A model generated the notes under the pieces. That model was not told where the DNA came from. It did no database searches and saw only the letters and a list, made by a program, of their open reading frames with translations. Positions 10,290-20,402 of a stretch of DNA of 64,000 bases are shown in pieces. This DNA comes from Hormiphora californensis (lineage: Eukaryota; Ctenophora; Tentaculata; Cydippida; Pleurobrachiidae), in the NCBI GenBank assembly GCA_020137815.1, contig CM035353.1, positions 6,463,298-6,527,297 on the forward strand, given 5' to 3'. The translations under genes were made by a program, and so were the position numbers. Each line of letters begins with the position of its first letter. The first letter of the stretch is position 1.

Positions 10290-10541
10290 ACAAAGCTGGA
10301 GCGAGTGTTTATTGAACTGGCCCATGCCCTGAAGCATGGCTGCCCTGAAAACTGTCAGCTAATCGTTGACTGCTTGATCCAATTTAAGTATGTCGTGGAT
10401 TCTTGCTTCCGATTCACGGTTCTTCCAGACTATGAAGACAGGATCCAAAATTCAGGGAGCTGCAGCGTGTCATCCATGTCAGAGACTCCAAAACTACATA
10501 TAATTTTCACCCACGTTAAGGAGTACCGTAATCTGGGGTAA
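10290..10541 (+). pseudogene. GDLK/YSEQ family exon: PDYED and TPKLH block
   Basis: The frame encodes ERVFIELAHALKHGCPENC, LIQFKYVVDSCFRFTVLPDY, then after a small frameshift SETPKLHIIFTHVKEYRNLG. The order V-x-SCF, PDYED, TPK-x-H-x-x-x-x-HV is the C-terminal third of the transposon-associated family whose N-terminal part is at 2.9 kb (from memory of invertebrate members). A related exon is at 24.29 kb and the final YSEQA block is at 25.87 kb. Here the copy is cut by a palindromic element starting about 10534. Confidence 0.5.
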
Positions 10542-10968
10542 CTTTGTTTTGCAGGGTAACTTTGGACACTTTCAAAATTTGGCTTTAGTCCAAAATTACC
10601 AACAGATAACGACATATTTGGCATAATTTTTGGGTGTACAAGTAATTGACCCACAAATGTCTAACTAACGGTACAATTATTTTTTTCAATTCTATGCTAA
10701 TTGGCTCCTAATTGGGGGCAAACATAATTGATCTCAAAATCGCTAAAAATCTTCAAATCAAAATGGGTACCATAGATTTGACCGGGCTAATGACCGAATC
10801 AAGTTTGCTCCATAGAGTGGAAGGGTTTCGATCAAATAATTCGGGGCACCATTTTTCAAACCCGATCAATTACTTTAATTGAGACTAATAGGGGTGGCTA
10901 ATGTTACCCCACCGTTTTTTGAATTTTGGGGTAACTTTGGACGGGGTGCCAAAGTTACCCCACACTAT
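10534..10968. mobile_element. MITE-like element ending ggggtaacttt
   Basis: The left end reads tggggtaactttg and the right end caaagttacccca. A second internal inverted pair (ggggtaactttggac ... gccaaagttacccc, 10928-10963) lies near the right end, and gggtaactttggac also occurs near the left end. AT-rich noncoding interior. It interrupts the coding frame of the preceding exon at about 10534. No clear target duplication. Confidence 0.45.
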
Positions 10969-11137
10969 AGGTTTTGAACTTTTGATGTCTGTAGAGTTGC
11001 CTTAGACCCTCTCTGAATTGTTTAGGGCTGATATAACCAAGATTCAGCCCACTCCACGCCCATTTCCATCTATATATTCGATAGGTTAGTGAAAACAACT
11101 AGGATTTGGACTATTTTATGGAGCTAAATCACAGAAA

Positions 11138-11426
11138 TCGGGCCTGAAACCCATCAAACTTCAATAATTTGGGGTTCCTTATCCATCCTGTAGCTTGTTA
11201 GATGGTATTGGATCTCTAGGCGAGTGTTTTAGTTCTTGTAGACAATCTATGCAGGAGCACAGGTACCAAAACTCCTTTATTTAGCCAGTACCCATAAGTA
11301 GACCACTTCCTGTCTATCCAATTCAGCAAAAAGAACTAACACACTCGCCTAGAGGTTCGATACCATCTACCAAACTACAGGGTGGATGAGGGACCCCAAA
11401 TTATTGAAGTTTGATGGGTTTCAGGC
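11138..11426. mobile_element. Palindromic MITE, arms about 100 bp
   Basis: Left arm 11138-11246 (ggcctgaaacccatcaaact ... aggcgagtgt) is repeated inverted at 11331-11426 (acactcgcctag ... agtttgatgggtttcaggcc), about 90 percent identical by eye, with a spacer of about 85 bp. No coding potential. Confidence 0.75.
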
Positions 11427-11469
11427 CGGATGTGGCAACCTCTAAATCAAGTCCGATTGAGCTGAATTA

Positions 11470-12085
11470 TTGGTGGTGTTTCATATTCCCCAACTGGCTG
11501 CCATGACAAATCTGCCCCGGAGGACGGTTGAACGGGCGGTCAGCAAACGTCACAAGCTGACACCGAAAAGGCGGCCCGGGAAGAAAGCTTTCGAATGCCC
11601 GGGCTGGGTGAAAACGCAAATTGACTGCATAATTACAGGTAAAATATATTTCAAACAGAGGATGATAATTCAGATTTCAGAATACTTTAAATATATAAGC
11701 AGTAAAGATCTGCATTAGTTAAGTGGATTTTTTAAATGTGGTATATCGCTGAACTTATTCTTTGTTAGTGATACATTACTATTAACAAGTAGTCAATGCA
11801 ATTCGGCCTACAATTCGGTCTATAGATACATTGGGAATAGTGTACTGATAAAGCTGGTGGCCGGTCAGGAACCCCTATATGCTGACAGGAAGAGACCTAA
11901 CACCATACCTGGCAAATCCCCTGTATTCCGATACATTGATTTCTGCCGATAATCATAATACTGATTTGTTCACAGAGATGCAATGAATTACTTCGAGACA
12001 TCGCGAAGTTAGAGGCAGAGGGGTACGAACTAGTTTTTGCAGACGAGAGTTGGTGCAATGCTAACTATTGCAAAATGCAAGTCAA
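11470..12085 (+). pseudogene. Probable DDE transposase relic, copy 2
   Basis: The first exon is intact: AAMTNLPRRTVERAVSKRH, then KLTPKRRPGKKAFECPGWV and KTQIDCIIT, ending at acag/gtaaaa (11638). It is followed by the same intron as copy 1 and a second exon fragment (AEGYELVFADESWCNA) that becomes degenerate after ANYCK. Both copies share the intron, so the duplication was genomic, not retroposed. The HTH and linker reading is better here than in copy 1. Confidence 0.5.
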
Positions 12086-12570
12086 AAACCATCAACATGA
12101 CCTAACTATTCAACCTAATGTCTTAATCTATCTTTTCAAGAATCATTACACCAACAAATTTACCTACCTCACACAATGGAATTGTGTAAATTATATAGAT
12201 TTAATATTAATCATGTGTTAATACCTACCTCGTCTTAAGTGCTGTCTCAGAAGATACACGGCTGACGAGGTGGAAATCCTGTTTCCGGAGTTCTGAACTA
12301 CTATACGTTGCGTATCAATGGGTTTACAGGATTCTTGGATGTATCCCCTGCATGTGGTAAGATTACCTAATTTATCCTAGTCTATCCTAATTTCCTATAA
12401 AACTTCTGGACGTTCTTTTTTTTTCATCGATAAATCATTAATTCATCCTCACCATGTTATTCCACCTTCCAGCCTGTTTCTAACAAATTCCTCCCTTCAG
12501 TCCCCAGCCTCATATTAATTTGAATACCCAATTTGTAGTCCTAATTTCTAACATGATTCTCTTCCTTAGG

Positions 12571-12725
12571 GTCGGTAACGGACCAACCACCTATCAACCC
12601 TACTGAATTCTTTGGTGGAGATCTATGGAGCCTCCAACAAGTGATGAGCACCCCCGTGATATTGATATTGGGAGTACAGAGACTCCCAGAGATGGAGAAA
12701 AAAATACTAGATGGATCATACTAAT
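12571..12725 (+). CDS. Unrecognised exon after duplicated acceptor, first copy
   Basis: It follows an acceptor (ttccttag) whose upstream 35 bp recur word for word before the next exon at 12807. The frame SVTDQPPINPTEFFGGDLWS, then QVMSTPVILILGV ends in TAA at about 12721. The duplicated polypyrimidine/acceptor unit suggests exon duplication or mutually exclusive ends. Product unknown. Confidence 0.35.
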
Positions 12726-12806
12726 AGTTTTAGTAGGGTTAGTGCTAGGGCCCTGCTAGGGGTTACAGTTGTAATCCTAATTTCTAACATGATTCTCTTC
12801 CTTAGA

Positions 12807-12984
12807 ATCAAGCAATCCTAATGCGGAAGAACCTACTGGACCACCATCCCCTGTAACTATCGCCATCGGTGGTAACTTTTGGATTTCGGATAGTCCTGAT
12901 GAGGAAATGAGACGCGAATTGCCTGATGAGAATGAAATTGAAAATGAACATTCGGTGAATAGTGGGTTGGTAGTTCCAGTGTAA
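12807..12984 (+). CDS. Acidic C-terminal exon
   Basis: After the second copy of the acceptor unit the frame reads SSNPNAEEPTGPPSPVTIA, IGGNFWISDSPDEEMRREL, then DENEIENEHSVNSGLVVPV and TAA (12982-12984). A strongly acidic, probably disordered tail. A good acceptor, no internal stop and a definite stop make it one of the better exon candidates here. Family unknown. Confidence 0.45.
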
Positions 12985-13031
12985 GCCATGCGATCAGGCA
13001 ATATATAAGCACCTGGATAATTATAGGCCTC

Positions 13032-13229
13032 ATGAATCAGGGACCATTAGGGATCCTCCAGCAGTGCCTGAAATTCAGAGCACTACTGCTCACTGGCACA
13101 GGAACAAAGGAAAGTAAGGGTCGCATGACAGCCTACCAGAGTATCGCTACAGTTGAGAATACTGAGGTTAAAAGGGTGAAAAACCTTTGGAAAAATACCA
13201 AGTCACGAATGACCAAGATGAACAGGTAG
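13032..13229 (+). pseudogene. LLLTGTGTK family fragment, copy 1
   Basis: The frame contains LQQCLKFRALLLTGTGTKES, then SIATVENTEVKRVKNLWKN and a stop. A second copy at 24.9-25.35 kb has LLKQCRKFRALLLTGTGTKE and the SVATVENT...KNL part in a broken frame. Both copies lie near relics of the YSEQA and GDDT families, so a larger block was duplicated. No recognised domain. Confidence 0.4.
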
Positions 13230-13341
13230 TTAGAATTAGAGGCGAGAGATGCTTCATTTTTTATAGGTACCGATAAGAATTAATTTGTTCAAACTTGGAA
13301 AGGTATATGTTACCTTTGCTCTCAATTTCCGGGTTCAAGAT

Positions 13342-13637
13342 AGTAACTCTGTTACACATGGCAACCCCGCCAGTAACTCAGTTACAAATGGCAACCCCGC
13401 CAGTAACTCTGTTACACATGGCAACCCCGCCAGTAACTCTGTTACACATGGCAACCCCGCCAGTAACTCTGTTACACATGGCAACCCCGCCAGTAACTCT
13501 GTTACACATGGCAACCCCGCCAGTAACTCTGTTACACATGGCAACCCTGCCAGTAACTCTGTTACACATGGCAACCCCGCCAGTAACTCTGTTACACATG
13601 GCAACCCCGCCAGTAACTCTGTTACATATGGCAACCC
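13342..13637 (+). repeat. 30-bp minisatellite, about 10 units
   Basis: The unit gttacacatggcaaccccgc plus cagtaactct repeats about 9.9 times with only a few substitutions. Because 30 is a multiple of three and the unit lacks stops, several frames stay open (SNSVTHGNPA on plus, AGLPCVTELL on minus). These are by-products, not evidence of a protein. Units are contiguous with no spacers. Confidence 0.95.
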
Positions 13638-13899
13638 CCTACTATAATATGGGCATAATATATGGATTCAATTAAGGAATAACAGGTGATTATTGATTTA
13701 AAATGTATGTGATATAGAAGCCAGCTGCTGAGGTGCAGCCACCGGCAATTAGGAATCAAAACGAACAACAATTGCAATTTATTGATGGACATTGTTGAAT
13801 CTTACAATGACAGTCCGTTAGAGTTTCTAAACTGTGTATCGCGGTTGTAATCCCCGTGTCATTCCACGGTAACAGTGGACTCCATCAACAAGGGACAAT

Positions 13900-14110
13900 G
13901 ATATAGGATAGTTAAAAACACATCTGTTGGGGTGACAGAAACTACGAAGCTCCACATGATCGTCAGCAACACACCCCCTTCATTCAGTACTAGCCACTAG
14001 GGAACCCCCTCTTGGACAATACTCAGAGCAGAAACTCCGCTCACTCTGAATTTACAGCACTGTGGGACTACCACCTGCTCAACTACCACCTGACTATTGG
14101 AAATGATGTG
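13900..14110 (+). pseudogene. Degenerate YSEQ exon
   Basis: A segment matches 25.86-25.96 kb. The piece cttggacaatactcagagcag would read LGQYSEQ, followed by an early stop where the better copy continues AVETAHKFRALWDEK. No useful frame remains. Positions 14110-14290 hold nothing else recognised. Confidence 0.4.
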
Positions 14111-14309
14111 TTGACCACTGCCTAAAGCTAATGGAACAATTTAGGGAAGAAATCCAGAAAGTACCGTCCAAATTGTTCCAATTAAAGATTAAATCACACA
14201 ACCAAAAATCACAATATGATTTAATGGGGAACTGTGCGTTCTACTCAACCTATTCTCTAATGGGCCAAGATGGAATTATTTTATTATTATTTTAGAGACT
14301 TTCCCCCGA

Positions 14310-14526
14310 GCTCCAGGTGAAAGGGAGCACAATAAACAAAAAGATGTTCCTCGCCAACCCTAAAAACAAGCAGTGGTTTGTGGAACACCTGGCGAGTAAA
14401 CTAACCCATTCACTAGTAACTCAAGACGATGTAGATGTGGAAATTGTGAGGGCTTGCATAAATCAGCAAAATGACGTTGTGCTGATTGGTGATGACACCT
14501 ATAAGTCCTCCTTATCTACTGGATAA
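14310..14526 (+). pseudogene. Relic resembling FLxNxxNK...GDDT transposon protein
   Basis: The frame reads KMFLANPKNKQWFVEHLASK, then DVDVEIVRACINQQNDVVLI and GDDTYKSS, ending in TAA. The spacing FL-x-N-x-x-NK-x-x-x-x-x-L, then a D-x-D/DVDV element, then V-x-x-GDDT resembles a nuclease-like domain common in transposon-derived proteins of invertebrates (from memory). The expected hydrophobic LLVLL continuation is missing, so it is broken. The following copy (14602-14787) is duplicated at 24.6 kb. Confidence 0.35.
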
Positions 14527-14595
14527 AAGAAAAGCAATTCCAGCACCGAGTTATTATGCACAGACTGTCCTCCAACAGACATTTCCCCTGGAGCT

Positions 14596-14787
14596 GGCAT
14601 CATGAACAACTGGACTGACGAATATTACCGCTATCTTACGGGTAATATGTTGGCACAAACTATATTAGTAAATTGTAAAATCTGCAAGCACAATATAGCT
14701 GTCTCCAAAAAGGGAGTGCTATGTTCGGCAGTTCATGTTGGAGATTGTACCGGTATAATGGATAAGATGGAAATAGTTGTTTTATAG
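14596..14787 (+). pseudogene. Duplicated exon, NNWTDEYYRYL copy
   Basis: The frame GAGIMNNWTDEYYRYLTGNM, then LAQTILVNCKICKHNIAVSK matches 24.6-24.72 kb (GAGIMSNWNGEEYRYLNCDN in that copy), where a deletion creates an early stop. It contains one C-x2-C pair. A second short frame (14855-15061) follows a possible acceptor (tctttag). None is recognised. Confidence 0.35.
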
Positions 14788-15227
14788 TACGTCAACATAA
14801 CTACCGACGGGGGAGGGGGGATATTTTATATCTAACCTATAACCTCTTTAGCTGATGGAGGGTGTGTTTCTCAGGGCGCGACTGAAAGATACTATCATGA
14901 TGAAGGAAAATCGGGGCAAGATAAGAAACTGCATCACAGACCATCAGACGGGAAACAAAAGTGGAGGTATCTTTCACAGGATGTCTAGAGGACTTGTGGA
15001 GAGTTCTCTTATCAAACTGAAATTATTTTACTCTTTAAACTCCCATGTACACGTTTTATAGTTTTCTGGCCTTACTTGTCCGCCGGGTTATAAGAATGAT
15101 GCAAGATATATATATATAATAGGTGTGCCTCACCTATCAAATCAAAAGCGACAATCCGAAATATATTTGAATCTAATAGGCTCGGAGGAGCGAACGAAAG
15201 TTCTGGAAGTGGCGGTAATATTCCAAC

Positions 15228-15312
15228 GTTCCAATGAAACGTACCCAGACTACAAAGATCGAACCAGCAGTTTGTTTTTGGGATCATTGCAGGGCTACTG
15301 CTAGGCTAAAAC
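15228..15312 (+). pseudogene. Unit 1, MKRTQ exon remnant
   Basis: The bases aatgaaacgtacccagacta match the start of the better exon at 18934, but a two-base change after the KIE codons shifts the frame. Downstream, the intron of this unit carries the 2.4-kb composite element, and the KIVCKFC exon follows at 17843. Confidence 0.55.
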
Positions 15313-15743
15313 TAGGCTAAATACTACTAGCTACTGCTAGGCTAAAACTTTGCATATAACCTTGTGAATAAGGAAAAGTGGGCCTGAAAACTTAATTATA
15401 CCTGCTCACATATGACATATCCAATATCCATGTATCACTGCGCTGGCAAGCGCAAAGGTGGCCCCATCCAACCCCCCGAAAAAAAAATCCCCCCAAAAAC
15501 GGCCCGCTTGCTCACAGCGTATATATAGTTATTTCATACTTTTAGCCCATTTTGGCACTTTTTGACACGCCATAACTCCGGAACCGGATGAGCTAGGAAG
15601 CTGAAATTTTGTACTCAGAAGCTTCTTGTAGACATCTATCGATGGTAAAAATTTCAAGTGGCTAGCTTATTTTGTTCAAAAGTTATAACACCACCCCCAA
15701 AACAGAAAATTCAGTGTGGGGATAACTAGGTTGATATATACAT

Positions 15744-16817
15744 ACTAGAAAGCCCATTGTTAAGTCCTACAACAGCCCCCACTCGTCTCTATGCCCCCCC
15801 CCCTCAATCTTCGTCTCTCCATGTCGGGGTAAAGAATAAGGAGGTTGGTAGTGGTAGAGCGCTGGTGATAATTGATAAACATCAATGGAAATCCCGCTGA
15901 ATAACATGTAGAATCAGGTGATAAAGATCCGTAGAATTGTAGCTGTGTAGAGAATCAACGGGGTACGTAGGTAGAAAGGCTTTGGCAATCATGGCAGCTC
16001 CAGTAGTAGATCCCAAAACACCACAGGAACAATACAGGAACACGCAACAAAGAACCAAAAACATGCACGTGCAGTATCCCCCCACAATCTCCAATACCCC
16101 TCCCTAGGCAACCCCCCCACCATTTGCACGTGTGGATAGGTCATCACCCTCACCACGCCACTCATTTGCAAATTATAATAGAGACTAGAAAGCCCATTGA
16201 GATCCTACACCCCCCCACCCGTCTCTATGACCCCCCCCCCTCTTACTCTTTGCCTCTCCATGTCGGGGTAAAGAATAGGAAGGTTGGTATAGTGGTAGAG
16301 CGATGGTGATAATCATCAAGGGAAATCCCGCTGAATAACATGTAGAATCAGGTGATAAAGATCTGTAGAATTGTAGCTTTGTAGGGAATCAACGGGGTAC
16401 GTAGGTAGAAAGGCTTTGGCAATCATGGCGGCCCCAGCAGTAGATTCCAAAACACCACAGGAACAACACAGGAACACGAAACAAACAAACAATAGAATGC
16501 ACGTGCAGTATCCCCCTCCCAAGCCACCTCCCAGGGCAACCCCCACCATTTGCACGTGAGGATAGGTCATCATACTCCTCATCACGACGTTCATTTGTAC
16601 TTTATAATAAGGACTAGAAAGCCCATTGAAGTAGAGCACCCGTTGACCCGAATCCCCACACTCTTCCTCACCCAGGAGCACCCCTCTCACTCGCTGCACC
16701 AACCCGCACGTGCAACCTCCCATACCCCTCCCAAAGCACCTCCTTGGCAACCCCCCACCATTTGCACGTGATGATAGGTCACCATCATCACGACGTTCAT
16801 TTGCAAATTATAATAAG
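15744..16817 (+). repeat. About 430-bp tandem array inside composite copy 1
   Basis: Units begin at actagaaagcccattg (15744, 16184, 16613), giving two full units of 440 and 429 bp and a partial of about 200 bp. Each contains C-rich tracts, ggcaacccccc, several cacgtg hexamers (gtgcacgtgc, tttgcacgtg) and ends ttgcaaattataata. The open frames here are on both strands, unstable between units, and best regarded as chance. Confidence 0.85.
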
Positions 16818-16975
16818 GATATACATACATAGATGTATAGACGCTTTGTTACCTTCCGTTTGGTCCCAGTTTGAGACGAACCAGACATCGTATGACCTTA
16901 AACCAAGCGGCATTCGACAGATAATTGTCTCGTGCATGTACCCATTCCGGTGGCGACTCTCCATCTTGCCTATGA

Positions 16976-17013
16976 CGCGCGCAATGACGTCACGAGTGAC
17001 GTCATTGCGCGAG
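16976..17013. repeat. Perfect palindrome with paired tgacgtca sites
   Basis: The sequence cgcgcaatgacgtcac/gagtgacgtcattgcgcg is an almost complete inverted repeat. It carries two tgacgtca octamers (the CRE/ATF recognition core). The same palindrome is unchanged at 37156-37193 in composite copy 2. More gacgtca and tacgtca elements lie at 17310-17350. Confidence 0.8.
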
Positions 17014-17467
17014 ACCGACTAAATTTTTTCAAACGCCTCTAGCACCCTGAAGACGTGTTCCGATTTCTGATTTGACAAAAAATCGTTACCGGCAAATCGT
17101 CTGAACTTTCAGATACTTTGTTGCGAATTTTCGTAGCTCATCATTTTGATCCCTTAAATCGCGTCGGAAGTCAAAAATTTGACGAAAAATTCAGCAAATT
17201 GAACGTTTTTCTAGCAAAAACTTCATTTCCTGACCACTGTGGTCAATGAAACTTTACAAGCTCCTTTGGGGTATTTATTCAAAATATATCGTGATGCAAT
17301 TACGTCGTTACGACGTCACTAATTACGTCACATGACGTCATAATTACGTCTAAAATACGATTTTCACAGAAATTCGTCTCGTTTCTCATATATTGCATTA
17401 TTTCGACAATATTACATTATGAAATAATGTCTTGCTGCGATTAAAAACCAAAAAGGGACCTAAATTA

Positions 17468-17588
17468 AGCCAAAAACTAATTGAATTAGTTGGCGGGAAA
17501 GGTGGCCCACTTACACCTTTGCCTGCTGCCGGGATCAGGGATATAAGAGGTGAATACAATGTAATAAGACAGTGAAAGAGAGCGTGAT

Positions 17589-17650
<62 letters not shown>

Positions 17651-17804
17651 AGAGAGGGATAGAACGAATAGGAATAAGTTACCCTTGAAAAATAAGAGAT
17701 TGAGATACCGAGGGAGAGAATGAGATTTCGTGGTGAATCCCAGCAGAAGCAAAAGGTGTAAGTGGGCCACCTTTCCCGCCAACTAATTCAATTAGTTTTT
17801 GGCT
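17468..17804. repeat. TIR module with (GA)n, right end of composite copy 1
   Basis: About 55 bp at the left (agccaaaaactaattgaatt, then ggcgggaaaggtggcccact) are repeated inverted at the right, both bordered by TA. A (GA)n microsatellite lies at about 17597-17660. The same module occupies 37649-37899, where the microsatellite is much shorter. Because both composite copies end exactly here, the module may be their terminus rather than a later insertion. Confidence 0.8.
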
Positions 17805-17842
17805 TAATAGACTATAAGTTTTAATCAGTTTTCTCTTCTCAG

Positions 17843-18105
17843 ACTCAGGGTGACAAGATTGTTTGCAAATTCTGTGAGAAATCGGGATACACGTGGAAAG
17901 ACACCGATTTGACGAGAGAAAACAACAAGCGAAACCCCAAATGGTCGACCATTCTCTATAACATGTGAATACGGAAAAGTTGGCCTGAAAACTTTTTCAA
18001 GAACAACAGCCTTACCTTGCAAAATTACCACTTACCAGGGCGGTCTCCTGCTGGTAATCAAGTTGAAAAGCTGTTAGAACCGAGGATAACAGCTGTATTT
18101 AGAAA
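17843..18105 (+). CDS. Unit 1 exons KIVCKFC and EKLLEPRITA
   Basis: After a good acceptor (ttttctcttctcag) the frame reads TQGDKIVCKFCEKSGYTWK, DTDLTRENNKRNPKWSTILY, ending at acat/gtgaat (or at the TGA there). A further conserved stretch gives NQVEKLLEPRITAVFRK (about 18050-18105). The C-x2-C pair resembles the first half of a BED-type zinc finger, but the histidine half is not visible. Units 2 and 3 have TGA in place of the tryptophan codon of YTWK, so only this unit is open. Confidence 0.45.
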
Positions 18106-18183
18106 AATAAAATAAAATGCAATTACCATTGCCCATTACCTAGCACCTGCAGTTAGCCAAACATTTGGCCACATTGATGCCTG

Positions 18184-18224
18184 AGTGAGATCGAGGTCGC
18201 GCAGCGACCGAGATCGATCTCACA
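18184..18224. repeat. Hairpin with GCA triloop
   Basis: The arms gtgagatcgaggtcgc and gcgacc-gaga-tcgatctcac pair around the loop gca. The inner stem closes as gc-GCA-gc. Situated about 20 bp inside the left end of the 544-bp insertion. Confidence 0.75.
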
Positions 18225-18663
18225 TCTAGGCCTCCGGCGCGTTATTGATTTTAGAGCAAACTTTTTCAAAGACCTGGCTGCAAGGAACTACTCAACCGAT
18301 TTGCATCTCGTTTGTTGCTCCTGGCAGACAATTGTCTCTAGTTTCACGGAAAATACCCGCGAGTATCAGCATTTGAGGAATAGTGGGTCAAAATTGACGC
18401 TAAACATGAGCAATTCTTTAAAGACCTGGCTGCAAGCTCCTACTCGGTCCTGGGACAATCTGCGGGTACTGGGGGAATCGTCATGGCCTTGTGAGTATGG
18501 GAAAATACCCGCCGATTCATCACGATGCGAAATGAGGCCATAATTGACCTTTGAGTAGTGCTAGGTCAGCTAAAAAGGTCTCCAAAAACGGTCTATCACG
18601 CGCGATCTGCTGAAAACGTGCTTTATATCGCGCGCACGTGAGTTCTTGCTCTCAACGGGCCGG

Positions 18664-18699
18664 CATCCTATTATTCGCGGAGCGAGAATAGGATGCGAT
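18664..18699. repeat. Hairpin with GGA triloop
   Basis: The arms gcatcctattattcgc and gcgagaataggatgc pair around gga, with a stem of about 15 bp and one mismatch. It lies next to the right end of the 544-bp insertion, mirroring the left-end hairpin. Confidence 0.8.
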
Positions 18700-18716
18700 G
18701 GATCCAAGCCAAACAT

Positions 18717-18815
18717 GAAGTGTGTCGTTCCCGGATGCTCGTTAGAAGGAACCCATCATTTCGCAGCAAATCCGGTTTCGCGACAATCACTGAGCAACAT
18801 GCATGGATATTCATG
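18717..18815 (+). CDS. Unit 2 first exon, MKCVVPGC
   Basis: The ATG starts MKCVVPGCSLEGTHHFAANP. An N-terminal C-x4-C inside a VPGC context followed by a short loop to HHF is how THAP zinc fingers begin (C-x2-4-C, then C-x2-H later). The second half is not present in this reading, so the THAP assignment is tentative. The same start occurs in units 3, 4 and 5 (20704, 22017, 23309). Confidence 0.4.
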
Positions 18816-18933
18816 ACATTGCATCTCAATTAGTTGTAATTTATTAACTTGGACCACATAGAAATCCATTACCCATCGAGCGTTATATATATACTATGAA
18901 GCTTTCTGTAAACACTAAACACATAAGTAATAA

Positions 18934-19132
18934 ATGAAACGTACCCAGACTACAAAGATCCAGCCGTTTGTTTTTGGGATCATTGCATCACCAGGGCTAC
19001 TACCCTATCAAAAACCAAAGAGAAAGAGCCTACACGACCAGAACCCCTCCCCAAAGAATGGAAAACGTGTGTTGACCCCACCAGGGTCAAATCAGCCGAA
19101 CAAGTCAAGGACCTGGAAATTTTCGGGTTTGA
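18934..19132 (+). CDS. Unit 2 exon, MKRTQ
   Basis: ATG at 18934: MKRTQTTKIQPFVFGIIASP, then GLLPYQKPKRKSLHDQNPSP and a basic, proline-rich stretch ending at gag/gtaatt. The equivalent exon in unit 3 (20918) is nearly identical. It is probably a nuclear linker region of a transposon-derived or DNA-binding protein; no fold is recognised. The next exon of this unit (20403) is separated from it by an 1145-bp transposon in the intron. Confidence 0.5.
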
Positions 19133-19204
19133 GGTAATTACTTTAAATTACACCGGCTCTTTAGTCTTTACAATTAGTAATTATACCTGCTCACATACGA
19201 CATA

Positions 19205-20349
19205 TGGACATGATCATAAAGTCGGGACACTTTTGCAAGGTTCAGTTAGTTGGCCATAATGGATGCTGATCCACATAATGGATTCTGATCCACCAGACTA
19301 ACTAATTCGAAATCGTCCAACGAATATTTTCATGAAAAGTGGATCATTTTTGATCCACAGGTTTAGAAGATACAGCTTGTCAAAGTGATGTGGATCAATT
19401 TGTGTGGATCAGCCTCCTCAACCGAAACAAAGCAGAGTTTAACACTTGCCGTCTTGGATTCCATTAGAGTTTTATCATCCAAACATTCTTACTTGAAATT
19501 TAGAACAAAATTGCTCAACCTATGTGGATCACACCCTTTTTAGTGCTTTATAACGACTCAACCGGGTGAAAACTCAGTTATTGAATTTCGATTCTGGTCT
19601 AGAAGGGAAGAGGAGATTCTTCTGGTAATAGATAGCCCCCTAATTTAGTTCTAGGGTGACTCAACTCATGTGGATTTTCAATTGAATGACCTAAGGTCAA
19701 TATTAAAGGAACGTATTTGATGTCAAATTGATCCACAAATGAGTTCAAACTAATCTTAAAACACCTTTTATGGCTAACCTACCGATACCAGTGCCCATAC
19801 AATGCCATTCGGTGGCTGTAGCTCAACCCAGGTGGATCAAACCAATTTTGTTGAAAAAAGTCAAATTTCGGGTCAAAATAAGGAAATCCACATCGGTTGA
19901 GCATCTAAAATGGGTCAATATGGTAGGAGATACCCCTTCAGGACATTATGAAAGCTAAAAGTTGGGTTATAGTGCGATTTTTACCGTGTTTTACTGACTT
20001 TTAAGTTTGGCGACTGAAAAATCCACCTCAGTTGAGTAATTCGCGACTCGACCAAGATTACGCTAGTTTAGTATACGTTTCTCTGTCGAATCCATGTAAC
20101 AACCAACCAAAATTTCAAACTGTATGCTCTCCAGCAGAGATTTTATAAATGTTGTTCTGTGATCCACATAAGTTGAGTTATCAAGTTTTTGCTTATCAAA
20201 CGGTAAGGTTTTAACATTTTCATGTCTGCTCCTGAATTTTTGTGGATCTAAGATGAAAATAAATGCCTCAAATTGAGTTTTCAAAAATTTTGGTCGAAAT
20301 TTAAAAAAAATAAAATCTCAAAAATGTCCCGACTTTATGATCATGTCCA
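19205..20349. mobile_element. 1145-bp TA-flanked element rich in gatccac motifs
   Basis: The ends are inverted repeats (tggacatgatcataaagtcg, then ggacac/att) of about 30 bp, flanked by TA at 19203-19204 and 20350-20351. Unit 3 (21180-21190) retains the empty site. TA duplication and TIRs point to a non-autonomous Tc1/mariner-type element. The interior contains many copies of gtggatca/tgatccac in both orientations, including near both ends. No long reading frame. Confidence 0.8.
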
Positions 20350-20402
20350 TATGACATATCCATGTATAGACTATAAGTTTTAATCAGTTTTCTCTTCTCA
20401 GA

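Larger units (their letters stand above)
15435..17806 (+). mobile_element. 2.4-kb composite element, copy 1
   Basis: The element starts tcactgcgctggcaagcgc and ends gtttttggctta. The flanks (ccatgta before, tagactataag after) join to the sequence seen uninterrupted at 21193-21210, apart from one extra a. A second copy at 33833-37901 has the same ends with unrelated flanks, so the ends are real. There is no target-site duplication and insertion is between a and t, which recalls Helitron-type elements; a canonical CTRR end is not seen (it ends CTTA). It contains a tandem array, a conserved noncoding block rich in tgacgtca, and a TIR module at the right end. No Rep/helicase frame, so non-autonomous. 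Confidence 0.65.
18163..18706. mobile_element. 544-bp insertion with 8-bp target duplication
   Basis: It is bracketed by agccaaac at 18155-18162 and 18707-18714. The paralogous units at 20.70 and 22.01 kb lack the whole segment, giving an empty site. Ends are only partly inverted (tggcc...gatgcct versus tggatccatcgcatcct). The 8-bp duplication fits the hAT or Mutator class. Hairpins with three-base loops lie near each end (18184-18224 and 18664-18699). No coding capacity. Confidence 0.75.

Noticed and set aside
13342-13637. Regular 30-bp repeats resembling a CRISPR array
   Set aside because: Units are contiguous with no unique spacers and the context is eukaryotic; it is a minisatellite.
15882-16771. 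Long ORFs in the 430-bp-unit array with similar proteins in each unit
   Set aside because: Frames occur on both strands, shift between units and follow C-rich tracts; similarity is explained by the repeat itself.
17486-17782. 98-codon minus-strand ORF with an SLSLSL stretch
   Set aside because: Spans the TIR module and (GA)n; the paralogous module at 37.7 kb encodes a different product.
15435-17806. Firm Helitron assignment of the composite element
   Set aside because: It starts TC and inserts between a and t, but the 3' end is CTTA rather than CTRR and no Rep-helicase is present; kept as a hypothesis.
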